A stretch of 64,000 nt of DNA, taken from NCBI RefSeq assembly GCF_011044495.1, contig NZ_CP049143.1, positions 6,882,001-6,946,000 of the forward strand, read 5' to 3'. Within the stretch, counting starts at the first letter, position 1, and each line of letters opens with the position of its first letter. The translations under genes were made by a program, and so were the position numbers. Of the stretch, positions 18,169-25,236 are shown piece after piece. Below the pieces are notes generated by a model that saw only the letters and a list, made by a program, of their open reading frames with translations, ran no database searches and was not told where the DNA came from. This DNA is from Roseimicrobium sp. ORNL1. Lineage in GTDB: Bacteria; Verrucomicrobiota; Verrucomicrobiia; Verrucomicrobiales; Verrucomicrobiaceae.

Positions 18169-19053
18169 ATGAAGCACTTCGTCAAATTTGTCATCATTGA
18201 GTCAGATGAAAGGGTTGGCAGTGAGGGCAAAAGCCTGGCGCCACCAGCCTACGCGGAATGCAAATCTCGCTGGCCCCAATGTTTCGCCCTAGGCACAAGA
18301 TCCATGAGCGTACACTTGGAGGAAGGCGATCCGGTGCTGGAGGAGATAGTGACGTTTCTGCGCCAACAGGGCCTGAAACCGCAAGCGAAACGCCATCCCA
18401 CTCCCAGTTTGGGCGACAAGACCCAGTTCTTCGTCCAAGGCTTGAGGACGTTTGATAAGGAGGACATCAGCGAGGCGGCATTCTACATGCTCATGCCGCA
18501 GAATGAACTGGGCGATGGTGGAAACCATAAATCCACTACCCAGATGTATCTGGAGCGGGGATCACTAAAAAAGCAGCCCGTCGGCAGTATCGGCACTACT
18601 CCAGCAATGGGATGCACAGATACCTTCCGAAAGGAGTTGGAGAAAGCAGGCTTCAAAGGACTCGGCTTCCGGGAAATAGTGAGCAAAGACGGAAAGCCAC
18701 TGCCCGAGCCCTACTGGCAACTGCTGCCAGACACCCATATGCCAGCACTCTTGAATCGAATCGTAGGCGAGGATGGCAACGACTATCAACCGGAACGGGT
18801 GCGCGAAACCGGGTGCTTCATAGACGATTTTTACTTTCCGGAACTGCTGCGTTTCCCTGCGAACGAGGTTCAAGCAATGGGAGGTTTTGACTTTGCCGCG
18901 ACATCCAAGCGCTTCGGCGGTGCGCCCGGGCGCTTTTACACTGGCACGGAGAATTTCCTTGTGAAGCCGCGCATCATTGTCTCCAAGGCATTCCGAGAAT
19001 GGAGCCTCGGTCGGAAGCTGAAGCTTGAATTCTATCCCGTGATTCTCGAATAA
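18169..19053 (+). CDS. unknown 294-residue soluble protein
   Basis: Translation from MKHFVKFVIIESDER gives a soluble, mixed alpha/beta-looking protein. Two similar stretches occur, TFRKELEKAGFKGLGFREIV (~150-170) and SKAFREWSLGRKLKLEFYPV near the C-terminus. The pattern 'x-F-R-x6-8-L-x-F-x-x-V' resembles the C-terminal motif of DUF1629/Imm11-like immunity proteins, but this resemblance is weak and unverified. It sits between a membrane-protein gene and a truncated copy of that gene's 5' end, as if inserted there or left behind by duplication. The longer frame upstream to 17635 is an antisense shadow. Confidence 0.65.
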   Translation: MKHFVKFVIIESDERVGSEGKSLAPPAYAECKSRWPQCFALGTRSMSVHLEEGDPVLEEIVTFLRQQGLKPQAKRHPTPSLGDKTQFFVQGLRTFDKEDISEAAFYMLMPQNELGDGGNHKSTTQMYLERGSLKKQPVGSIGTTPAMGCTDTFRKELEKAGFKGLGFREIVSKDGKPLPEPYWQLLPDTHMPALLNRIVGEDGNDYQPERVRETGCFIDDFYFPELLRFPANEVQAMGGFDFAATSKRFGGAPGRFYTGTENFLVKPRIIVSKAFREWSLGRKLKLEFYPVILE

Positions 19054-19405
19054 GGCGCGGGGCCAACCAGATATCTCCCAAAAAAAGCACGCCTGCGACA
19101 AGGCCAGTCGCCTTCACGGGTCATCCTTCGCCATCGAAGCGCCGGTGGAACATCCACCTGTAGAAGCTTCGAAAAAACACATAGGGGTCGGACGCGTGCA
19201 TTTCCGCCAGAAACGCCCTCTTGCCAAAGGAGAAGACACCCTTGAGAAACGCTCCAGAACCTGGGGGAGGGCGGTTTCTCAATTTTTCCTCAGAGAGATT
19301 CTGAATCCAGCAGTACCGGCTGCGCCGAATCAGGCACGTGTCCACCAAGGCACTTCCGCTTCGGGGGACCAGATCAAAACGCTAACACAACCTGGATAAA
19401 CCATC
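19054..19405. other. 352-bp intergenic region ahead of the bufferin-like operon
   Basis: Contains the truncated minus-strand fragment at 19121-19201 and then about 200 bp that should hold the promoter of the Cys-rich precursor gene. No convincing -35/-10 pair, riboswitch or operator was seen by eye. Confidence 0.5.
19121..19201 (-). pseudogene. truncated 5' fragment of a 17422-type membrane protein gene
   Basis: From ATG at 19201 the minus strand reads MHASDPYVFFRSFYRWMFHR then RFDGEG and a TGA stop. This matches the N-terminus of the membrane protein at 17422-18018 (FYDWIFHQRSDGEG), which continues for 170 more residues. Only the first 26 codons remain, so it is interpreted as a remnant of a paralogue. 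Confidence 0.5.
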
Positions 19406-19696
19406 ATGAAGTCTACGAAGCTGACCAAATCACTGCTCGCCGGTGCGGCGATGACCGGACTCCTGGCAGGTGGATTCACTGCCCAAGCTGCCTCCACCAC
19501 TGGAACTGGCATCTCCATCGCCAAGGCGGGTAGCGCGGACACGCTCGCTGCGCCGAAGGATCACGCCTGCAAGGGCCAGAATGAATGCAAGGGCCAGGGC
19601 GGCTGCAAGAGCGGTGACAAGGGATGCGCCGGCAAGAACACCTGCAAGGGCAAGGGCGGCTGCGCCATCAAGGACGGCAAGCCCGTTCACAAATAG
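19406..19696 (+). CDS. bufferin-like Cys-rich RiPP precursor (BufA-type)
   Basis: 96 residues. A cleavable signal peptide (KSLLAGAAMTGLLAGGFTAQAA, cleavage ~29) is followed by a short linker and six cysteines (55, 61, 67, 74, 80, 86) in two repeats, CKGQNECKGQGGC and CAGKNTCKGKGGC, giving spacing CX5CX5CX6CX5CX5C. Established: precursors of this type sit ahead of DUF692 (MNIO) enzymes, which oxidise cysteines to heterocycles, and the products bind copper in the periplasm (bufferins) or act in related roles (oxazolins). Here the DUF692 gene follows 107 bp downstream. Assignment to the BufA2-type class is from memory of the motif, not a search. Metal and modification are inferred. Confidence 0.88.
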   Translation: MKSTKLTKSLLAGAAMTGLLAGGFTAQAASTTGTGISIAKAGSADTLAAPKDHACKGQNECKGQGGCKSGDKGCAGKNTCKGKGGCAIKDGKPVHK

Positions 19697-19703
19697 GCCG
19701 TAC

Positions 19704-19760
19704 TTCAGCCTACGCTGAAATACCCGACCGCCGGAGCCTGGCACCCGACAGGCTCCGGCG
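19704..19760 (+). promoter_or_regulatory. hairpins between precursor and DUF692 gene (attenuator or mRNA-stabilising)
   Basis: A small stem TTCAGC/GCTGAA (19704-19719) is followed by a perfect 12-bp stem CGCCGGAGCCTG / CAGGCTCCGGCG (19729-19740, 19749-19760) with an 8-base loop. The sequence after it (cattcctctcc) is pyrimidine-rich but not a true T run, so it would terminate only partly or protect the upstream mRNA end. Either would yield more precursor than enzyme. Confidence 0.6.
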
Positions 19761-19803
19761 CATTCCTCTCCACCGTTCATTTTCACCCCCGCTCTCGCGC
19801 TTC

Positions 19804-20658
19804 ATGCCCGCCTCCCGCTTCAATGGAAACACCGAATACGGTGTGGGCATTGGCCTGCGCATCCCCCACTACCGCCATATTTTCGAGCAGAAGCCGGTGG
19901 TGGACTGGTTCGAGATTATTTCAGAGAACTACATGCTCGGCGGTGGCCGCCCCATGGCCGTTCTCGACCGCCTGCTGGAGCAATACCGCGTGGTGCAGCA
20001 CGGCGTCTCGATGTACTTCGGCAACCCCGAGCGGCCCAATCGCGATCATCTGAAGAAGCTCAAGACGCTCTGCAAGCGCACGAATACCCCCTGGCTCTCC
20101 GACCATCTCTGTTGGGGTAGTGTGAATGGGCGCTACTCCCACGACCTGCTGCCCATGCCCTACACCTGGGACGCCGTGAAGAAGACGGCCGCGAAAATCC
20201 GCGAGGTGCAGGACTACTGCGAGCGCCCCGTGGCCGTGGAAAACCTCAGCAGCTACGTGGAATTCCACATCAGCGAGATGACGGAGTGGGAATTTCTGAG
20301 CGAAGTGGTGGAGGCTGCGGACTGCGGCATCCTGCTGGATGTAAACAACATCTATGTCTCCAGCGTGAACCATGCCTTCGACCCGATGGACTACCTCAAC
20401 AACGTGCCGCACCATCGCGTGGCACAGATCCATATTGCAGGCCACACAAAGCACCCCACGCACATCCTGGACACACATGATCACCCCGTGATCCAGCCTG
20501 TGTGGAATATCTATGCGGAGGCCATCAAGCTCTGCGGCCCCACAGCCACGCTGCTGGAATGGGATGACAAGATTCCCAGCTTCGATGAAGTACATGCCGA
20601 AGCCCTGAAGGCCACTCAATTTCTCCCCAAGACGCATGCCAAAGTCCGCGCTGCCTAG
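19804..20658 (+). CDS. DUF692 multinuclear iron oxidative enzyme (MNIO, BufB/MbnB-like)
   Basis: 284 residues, normal for DUF692. TIM-barrel enzyme that uses a multi-iron centre and O2 to modify cysteines of the precursor peptide. Conserved blocks include VGIGLRIPHYRH, DWFEIISENYM, VQHGVSMYFG, LSDHLCWGS, PVAVENLSSYVEF, LLDVNNIYVSSVNH, QIHIAGH and DTHDHPV, which supply the His/Asp/Glu iron ligands. The start at MPASRF follows the hairpin; the frame further upstream overlaps the precursor gene. It overlaps the next gene by 23 bp, so the two are translationally coupled. Confidence 0.95.
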   Translation: MPASRFNGNTEYGVGIGLRIPHYRHIFEQKPVVDWFEIISENYMLGGGRPMAVLDRLLEQYRVVQHGVSMYFGNPERPNRDHLKKLKTLCKRTNTPWLSDHLCWGSVNGRYSHDLLPMPYTWDAVKKTAAKIREVQDYCERPVAVENLSSYVEFHISEMTEWEFLSEVVEAADCGILLDVNNIYVSSVNHAFDPMDYLNNVPHHRVAQIHIAGHTKHPTHILDTHDHPVIQPVWNIYAEAIKLCGPTATLLEWDDKIPSFDEVHAEALKATQFLPKTHAKVRAA

Positions 20659-21580
20659 CAAGGTGAAAACTGCACCTACTGCGAAGGCTCCCCGCAATGC
20701 GGCGGAGGCGCAACGCATGATGTTCGGCGCTGTCACACGAGCGCTGCATCAAAATGGCATGCAACAGACCTGGGTGGATGGCTCGGACATGGCGCGCTAT
20801 GCAGAGCTCTTCGTCAAACCAAACGACCGACTCACCTCCTTCGAGCGGTTGGAGATCTACAATCAACAGTACTGGTGGCGTGTGCTGGAGGGTTTCGCGG
20901 AGGACTTCAGCGGCGTGGCAGCCGTGATCGGCCCAAAGAAATTCGAGGCGCTCTCGGTGGCATACATTGAAACCTGTGGCTCCAACTCCTGGACCATGCG
21001 AAACCTGGGCCGGGACCTGCCCGCGTTCCTCGTGGCGCATCCACAGCTCACCGCACCGCATACCACTCTGGCGCTCGACATGGCCCGCTTGGAATGGGCA
21101 CGATGCCTGGCCTTCGATGAGCCTGCCGACCCTGTGCCAGATACGCAGAAACTGGCCCGCACTCCACCACACGAGTTGCGCCTCGGCCTGCAATCCTACA
21201 TCACCCTGCTCACCCTGGAATATGAGGCTGAGCAACTCCTGCTGCGTCTCCGCCGCCGCTCGCAGAAAGCGGCCGGCTCCACCGCCAGCAATGCCATGAC
21301 CTCCGCGCCCCGCCGCAGCCGCGCGTTGCGCATCGTGGCCAAGCGTGCGCCTGCACCCGTGCATCTTGTAGTGCACCGCTTGCAGAACACCGTGTACTAC
21401 AAGCGCGTAACGCCCGAGGCCCACGTGCTGCTCACCCTGATACACCAGGGCATACCTGTGGAGCAGGCCTGCGCCAGGGCTTTCACTGGGAGTGATTTCA
21501 CCCCGGAAGATGCCGCCTCACAGATCCAGCAGTGGTTTGCGGACTGGATGGAGCTGGGGTGGTTCACGGGACGTGCGTAA
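20636..21580 (+). CDS. DUF2063 (BufC/HvfC-like) partner protein
   Basis: 314 residues. The N-terminal half matches the DUF2063 pattern (RMMFGAVTRAL, RLEIYNQQYWWRVLEGFAED, IGPKKFEALSVAYI). The partner protein accompanies DUF692 enzymes and is thought to recruit the precursor. The C-terminal half (HLVVHRLQNTVYYKRVTPEA) has a winged-helix-like flavour, as in RiPP recognition elements. It overlaps the DUF692 gene by 23 bp and ends the operon, converging on miaB. Confidence 0.9.
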   Translation: MPKSALPSKVKTAPTAKAPRNAAEAQRMMFGAVTRALHQNGMQQTWVDGSDMARYAELFVKPNDRLTSFERLEIYNQQYWWRVLEGFAEDFSGVAAVIGPKKFEALSVAYIETCGSNSWTMRNLGRDLPAFLVAHPQLTAPHTTLALDMARLEWARCLAFDEPADPVPDTQKLARTPPHELRLGLQSYITLLTLEYEAEQLLLRLRRRSQKAAGSTASNAMTSAPRRSRALRIVAKRAPAPVHLVVHRLQNTVYYKRVTPEAHVLLTLIHQGIPVEQACARAFTGSDFTPEDAASQIQQWFADWMELGWFTGRA

Positions 21581-21582
21581 CG

Positions 21583-22950
21583 CTACACCGTCAGGGCCGG
21601 ATCACCGTACAAGGTGAATCCCTGAAACTCCGTGATGTGGACGTCAAAAATCTGACCGATGTGGCGGTCCGGGTTCCCCTCGAAGACCACGATCTTGTTC
21701 GTGCGCGTGCGGCCGGTGAGGCGGGCGGCATTGGTCTTGCTGGGGCCTTCGCAGAGGATTTCCACATTCGTGCCCACCAGCGGCACATACTTCGCCTGGG
21801 CGTGCTTGTTGATGAGGGCCAGGAGATCCTGATTCCTCTCCTCCTTCACACGCTCGGGGAGTTGCAGAGCGTCTTCCATCTCGGCAGCGGGAGTGCCGCG
21901 CCGCTTGCTGTAGCGGAAGATGAAAGCGTTCTCGAACTCGAGGCGGTCGCACAGGGCACGGGTCTCGGCGTAGTGCTCATCCGTCTCGCCGGGAAAGCCC
22001 ACGATGATGTCCGTGGTCACGGCGATGCCGGGGCGCGCGGCGCGGATCCTGGCCACCAGCTCTTCAAACTTCTCCGCGGAATACGGGCGGTGCATCTTCT
22101 TCAGGATGGCATTGCTGCCGCTCTGCATGGGAAGGTGCACGTGCTCGGCCAGCTTCGGCAGGTAGGTGAAGGCATTGATGAGGTCCGCCTTGTAACCGAT
22201 GGGATGCGGGCTGGTGAAGCGGATGCGCTCAATGCCATCCACCTCATGCACGGCCTCCAGGAGCTGCACGAAGGGGCTCTTGCCGTCCTTCATGGGGAAC
22301 TCGTGGCGACCGTAGAGATTCACGATCTGTCCCAGCAGCGTGACTTCCTTCACGCCACGCGCGGCGAGGCGGCGCACTTCCTCCACGATGTCCGCGATGG
22401 GCCTGCCACGCTCGCCACCGCGCGTGTACGGCACGATGCAGAAGGTGCATTTCATGTTGCAGCCCTGCATGATGCTCACGAAGGCGGAGGCCTGGTGCTC
22501 CTTCAGCTCGTGATCGCGGATGGCATTTTGCGAGGCCTGCTCCTCCTCGGTATCGACAATGGAGAAGCGCGCGTCATCCATCTGGCGTTCCTCGCGGCCG
22601 CGAATGATCTGCTCCACATACTCCACCACGCGGTGGTACTTCTGCGTGCCGACCACGAGGTCCACCTTGGAGGTGGTAATGAGCTCGGAGCCGCGGCTCT
22701 GGGCCATGCAGCCCATAAACCCGGTGACGAGCTGCGGACGCTCCTCACGGTACTTGTTCATCATGCCCATCTTCCCCAGCGCCTTCTGCTCCGCCTGATC
22801 ACGCACAGAGCAGGTGTTGATGAGGATCACATCCGCCTCGGCCTCCTGGGCCGTCATGGTATAGCCACGCTCCACGAACATCTGCGACACCTGCTCGGAG
22901 TCGCGCTCGTTCATCTGGCAGCCATAGGTACGGATGTGGACGCGGGGCAT
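21583..22950 (-). CDS. miaB: tRNA-2-methylthio-N6-isopentenyladenosine synthase
   Basis: 455 residues. Radical-SAM methylthiotransferase acting on A37 of tRNAs reading UNN codons. It has the N-terminal cluster domain (RTYGCQMNERDSEQ), the radical-SAM motif CNMKCTFC at ~165-172, and a C-terminal TRAM domain (TGRTRTNKIVVFEG). The start MPRVHIRTYGC matches the family. The frame extending to 23262 is not supported. It converges with the bufferin operon, with 2 bp between stop codons. Confidence 0.95.
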   Translation of the reverse strand: MPRVHIRTYGCQMNERDSEQVSQMFVERGYTMTAQEAEADVILINTCSVRDQAEQKALGKMGMMNKYREERPQLVTGFMGCMAQSRGSELITTSKVDLVVGTQKYHRVVEYVEQIIRGREERQMDDARFSIVDTEEEQASQNAIRDHELKEHQASAFVSIMQGCNMKCTFCIVPYTRGGERGRPIADIVEEVRRLAARGVKEVTLLGQIVNLYGRHEFPMKDGKSPFVQLLEAVHEVDGIERIRFTSPHPIGYKADLINAFTYLPKLAEHVHLPMQSGSNAILKKMHRPYSAEKFEELVARIRAARPGIAVTTDIIVGFPGETDEHYAETRALCDRLEFENAFIFRYSKRRGTPAAEMEDALQLPERVKEERNQDLLALINKHAQAKYVPLVGTNVEILCEGPSKTNAARLTGRTRTNKIVVFEGNPDRHIGQIFDVHITEFQGFTLYGDPALTV

Positions 22951-23104
22951 GATCTGACGGGACTTACGTACTGAAGAGCGGAAGGGGACTCCGGAGGGCC
23001 GGGAAGATACCGCCCTTGGTGGGGATGACAACTGCGGAAGGGAAGTCTTCCCAGTGAAGGTCCGGACTGGGTGCCGTTCCAGCGGGTAGCGCCGTGACCA
23101 GTCC

Positions 23105-23605
23105 CTAGGCGTCTTTCGCGATGACCTTGATCTGGTATGTCGGCTTGTCCGTGAACTGGCTGTTGTAGGAGGCTTTGATGGTGAGGGTGCCGTCCAGAAT
23201 ACCGGAACGGGAGTGAGTGGCGCGTGAGGCGTCAAAGTGGAAACTGCTGTGGTGCCCGCCACGTTCGGTGTCGAGCCAGTAATACATTTTGGTCAGACCT
23301 GACTCCCGCTCTTTGTCGGGCTGATACAGCATGACGGTGACATACTTGCACGGGCCCGGCAGTTCGATTTCGGTGGGCTCACCCTGATCAAGGACTTCAA
23401 TAACCACCTTCACGTTTTTTGGCTTGTCGAAGTCCACCCGGTGCTTGCTGGCCCGAAGCTCGAGCATCTCCTTGATGTCGTCTCCGGTGAGTGGCGGCGT
23501 GCTGTAGGTCAAACTCGGATCAAATCCTGCCGGAGGAGCGGCGTGGGAGGACGCCATGCTGAGAGAGACAAAGGCACACAGAAGAATGCGAAGTGGATGT
23601 GTCAT
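23105..23605 (-). CDS. secreted protein of unknown function
   Basis: 166 residues with a signal peptide (LRILLCAFVSLSMASSHA) and a beta-rich body (VKVVIEVLDQGEPTEIELP, KMYYWLDTERGG) reminiscent of small beta-sandwich or periplasmic proteins. It starts at MTHPLR; an in-frame ATG at 23743 would place 46 extra residues before the signal. No family recognised. It is 154 bp upstream of miaB on the same strand and divergent from the sialidase-like gene. Confidence 0.65.
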   Translation of the reverse strand: MTHPLRILLCAFVSLSMASSHAAPPAGFDPSLTYSTPPLTGDDIKEMLELRASKHRVDFDKPKNVKVVIEVLDQGEPTEIELPGPCKYVTVMLYQPDKERESGLTKMYYWLDTERGGHHSSFHFDASRATHSRSGILDGTLTIKASYNSQFTDKPTYQIKVIAKDA

Positions 23606-23819
23606 GGGATTGGTAGTGGGCTGCAACGGTCGGCGGACAGAGGGCGGCTCATTCAAGGGAGAATGAGAAAAGCTCGCGAAGGGACTCGCGAGGAACGTTG
23701 GGCTGCGAGCATGCCAGATGGGCGCGTGGTTTTTCCAGAACATTCACTGGAAATCGGAAACACGGCGCAATGCGCTTCCCATCCGAAGCGTTCAGAATCA
23801 CCGCTCCACCTTCGCCGTC

Positions 23820-25094
23820 ATGCTGCACCTGCATCCGCTCCCCTTCCCCGGCACCTTCCGTTTCGTAATTGCGATGATGGTTCTGTCAGCAGTGAGCCTC
23901 ACGCTCTCCGCTGCACAACCGCTGGCACAGGACTACGCCATCGTTTTCCGCAACCCGGACCCGGAATACTATGTGGAGGGACCGGGCCTTGCGAAGTTGG
24001 ACGATGGTTCCCTGCTTGCTGTGGTGCCCGTAGTACCTCGTGCGAAGTGGAGCGAGGAACGCCGCGCCACGAAGAGCGCAACCCACCTGCTGCGCAGCGA
24101 AGATGGTGGCAAGACATGGACGGAAATCTCCAGCCTGCCCTACTACTCCGCGGCACCCTTCATTCACAAGGGCATCCTCTATCTCTTCGCGAACAAGGGC
24201 GGCACGAAGTCGCGCAACGATGATGTGGTGCTGCTGAACAGCATGGATGGCGGGAAAACATGGTCCGAGCCAGTGACGCTTTTCAAAGGGCACTTCTGGA
24301 ACTGCCACACCGGCATGGTGCAGCGCGAGGACAAGATCTACTGGGCCACCGATGACCTCAGCCTTGGGAAGAATCGTGGACCTCGTCTCATGGCAGGCGA
24401 CCTCTCACGCAATCCCATGGATCCTGCCTCATGGCGCCTGTCCTCACCGGTCCCCTTCCCCGGTGTACCGAGCATGATGACCCTCTCGAAGGATGAAAAT
24501 GTCTCCAGCCAGTATCTGGAGCCAAACGTCCTCGAAGTCGGCGGCAAGCTGCGCGTGCTCTGCGTCGTGAAGCTGAAGCGCCAGGCCGTGACGAACCTCT
24601 GCGGCGTGTTGGATGCCACCGATGATGGCCCAGGCCAAGCACTCGGACTGAAGTTCACCCACTACCACGCCATGCCCGGCGGGCAGCTCAAGTTCTGCGT
24701 GATCCGCGACGAGCCCTCCAAACTCTTCTGGGCCACCGCCAACTATCCCGCCGACAGCACGGATGTCTTCGACTGGTTCAAGACCGTGAAGGAGGAGACC
24801 GACACCAAGGAATCCACCGTGCCCGCCGGTGGCAATGATCGCCGCTTCCTCATGCTGCAATACAGCGTGGATGGCCTGAACTGGTTCCCTGCCGGTTGTG
24901 TGGCCCAAGCGAAGAAGGTCTCGCAGTCATTCATGTATGCGAGACCGGTGGTTGACGGTGATGATCTCGCCATCATTGCACGCTCCAACATCAACGGCCC
25001 GAATCACCATGACGCCGATTGCGCGACGTTTCACCGTGTGAAGAATTTCCGGGAGCTGGCCCTGGATTTGTATCCTGAGGCGGAGGGGAAGTAG
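23820..25094 (+). CDS. secreted sialidase-like (BNR) protein
   Basis: 424 residues from MLHLHPLPFP (an internal start at 23874 is possible). A signal peptide ending near LSAAQP is followed by a six-bladed-propeller pattern with Asp-box-like motifs (SEDGGKTWTEI at ~100, SMDGGKTWSEP at ~140). Resembles exo-alpha-sialidase family proteins, but active-site arginines were not verified. Part of the glycan-degrading repertoire, together with the fusion protein at 1879. Confidence 0.8.
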   Translation: MLHLHPLPFPGTFRFVIAMMVLSAVSLTLSAAQPLAQDYAIVFRNPDPEYYVEGPGLAKLDDGSLLAVVPVVPRAKWSEERRATKSATHLLRSEDGGKTWTEISSLPYYSAAPFIHKGILYLFANKGGTKSRNDDVVLLNSMDGGKTWSEPVTLFKGHFWNCHTGMVQREDKIYWATDDLSLGKNRGPRLMAGDLSRNPMDPASWRLSSPVPFPGVPSMMTLSKDENVSSQYLEPNVLEVGGKLRVLCVVKLKRQAVTNLCGVLDATDDGPGQALGLKFTHYHAMPGGQLKFCVIRDEPSKLFWATANYPADSTDVFDWFKTVKEETDTKESTVPAGGNDRRFLMLQYSVDGLNWFPAGCVAQAKKVSQSFMYARPVVDGDDLAIIARSNINGPNHHDADCATFHRVKNFRELALDLYPEAEGK

Positions 25095-25190
25095 CCCGCC
25101 GTCAAAGCTTCACTGAATACGCCGGCCAGAGGCCAGCGTTCCCAGGACCAGCAGATGCCAATCACACTCCACGGCAGTTCTTTTGTTCCC

Positions 25191-25225
25191 TCATTAGCGT
25201 CCGTTAGCGCACATTAGCGGTCCGC
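25191..25225. repeat. ATTAGCG-type intergenic repeat, copy 1
   Basis: A unit with three spaced (A/G)TTAGCG motifs ending in GCGGTCCGC. Near-identical units lie at 36918-36950 (same orientation) and 36773-36807 (inverted). It sits just downstream of the tamA-like gene. Confidence 0.6.
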
Positions 25226-25236
25226 TGATCATCCGC

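Noticed and set aside
21532-22974. 480-codon plus-strand frame opposite miaB
   Set aside because: Antisense to a well-supported conserved gene; arises from its codon bias, composition rich in His/Leu/Gly with no domain.
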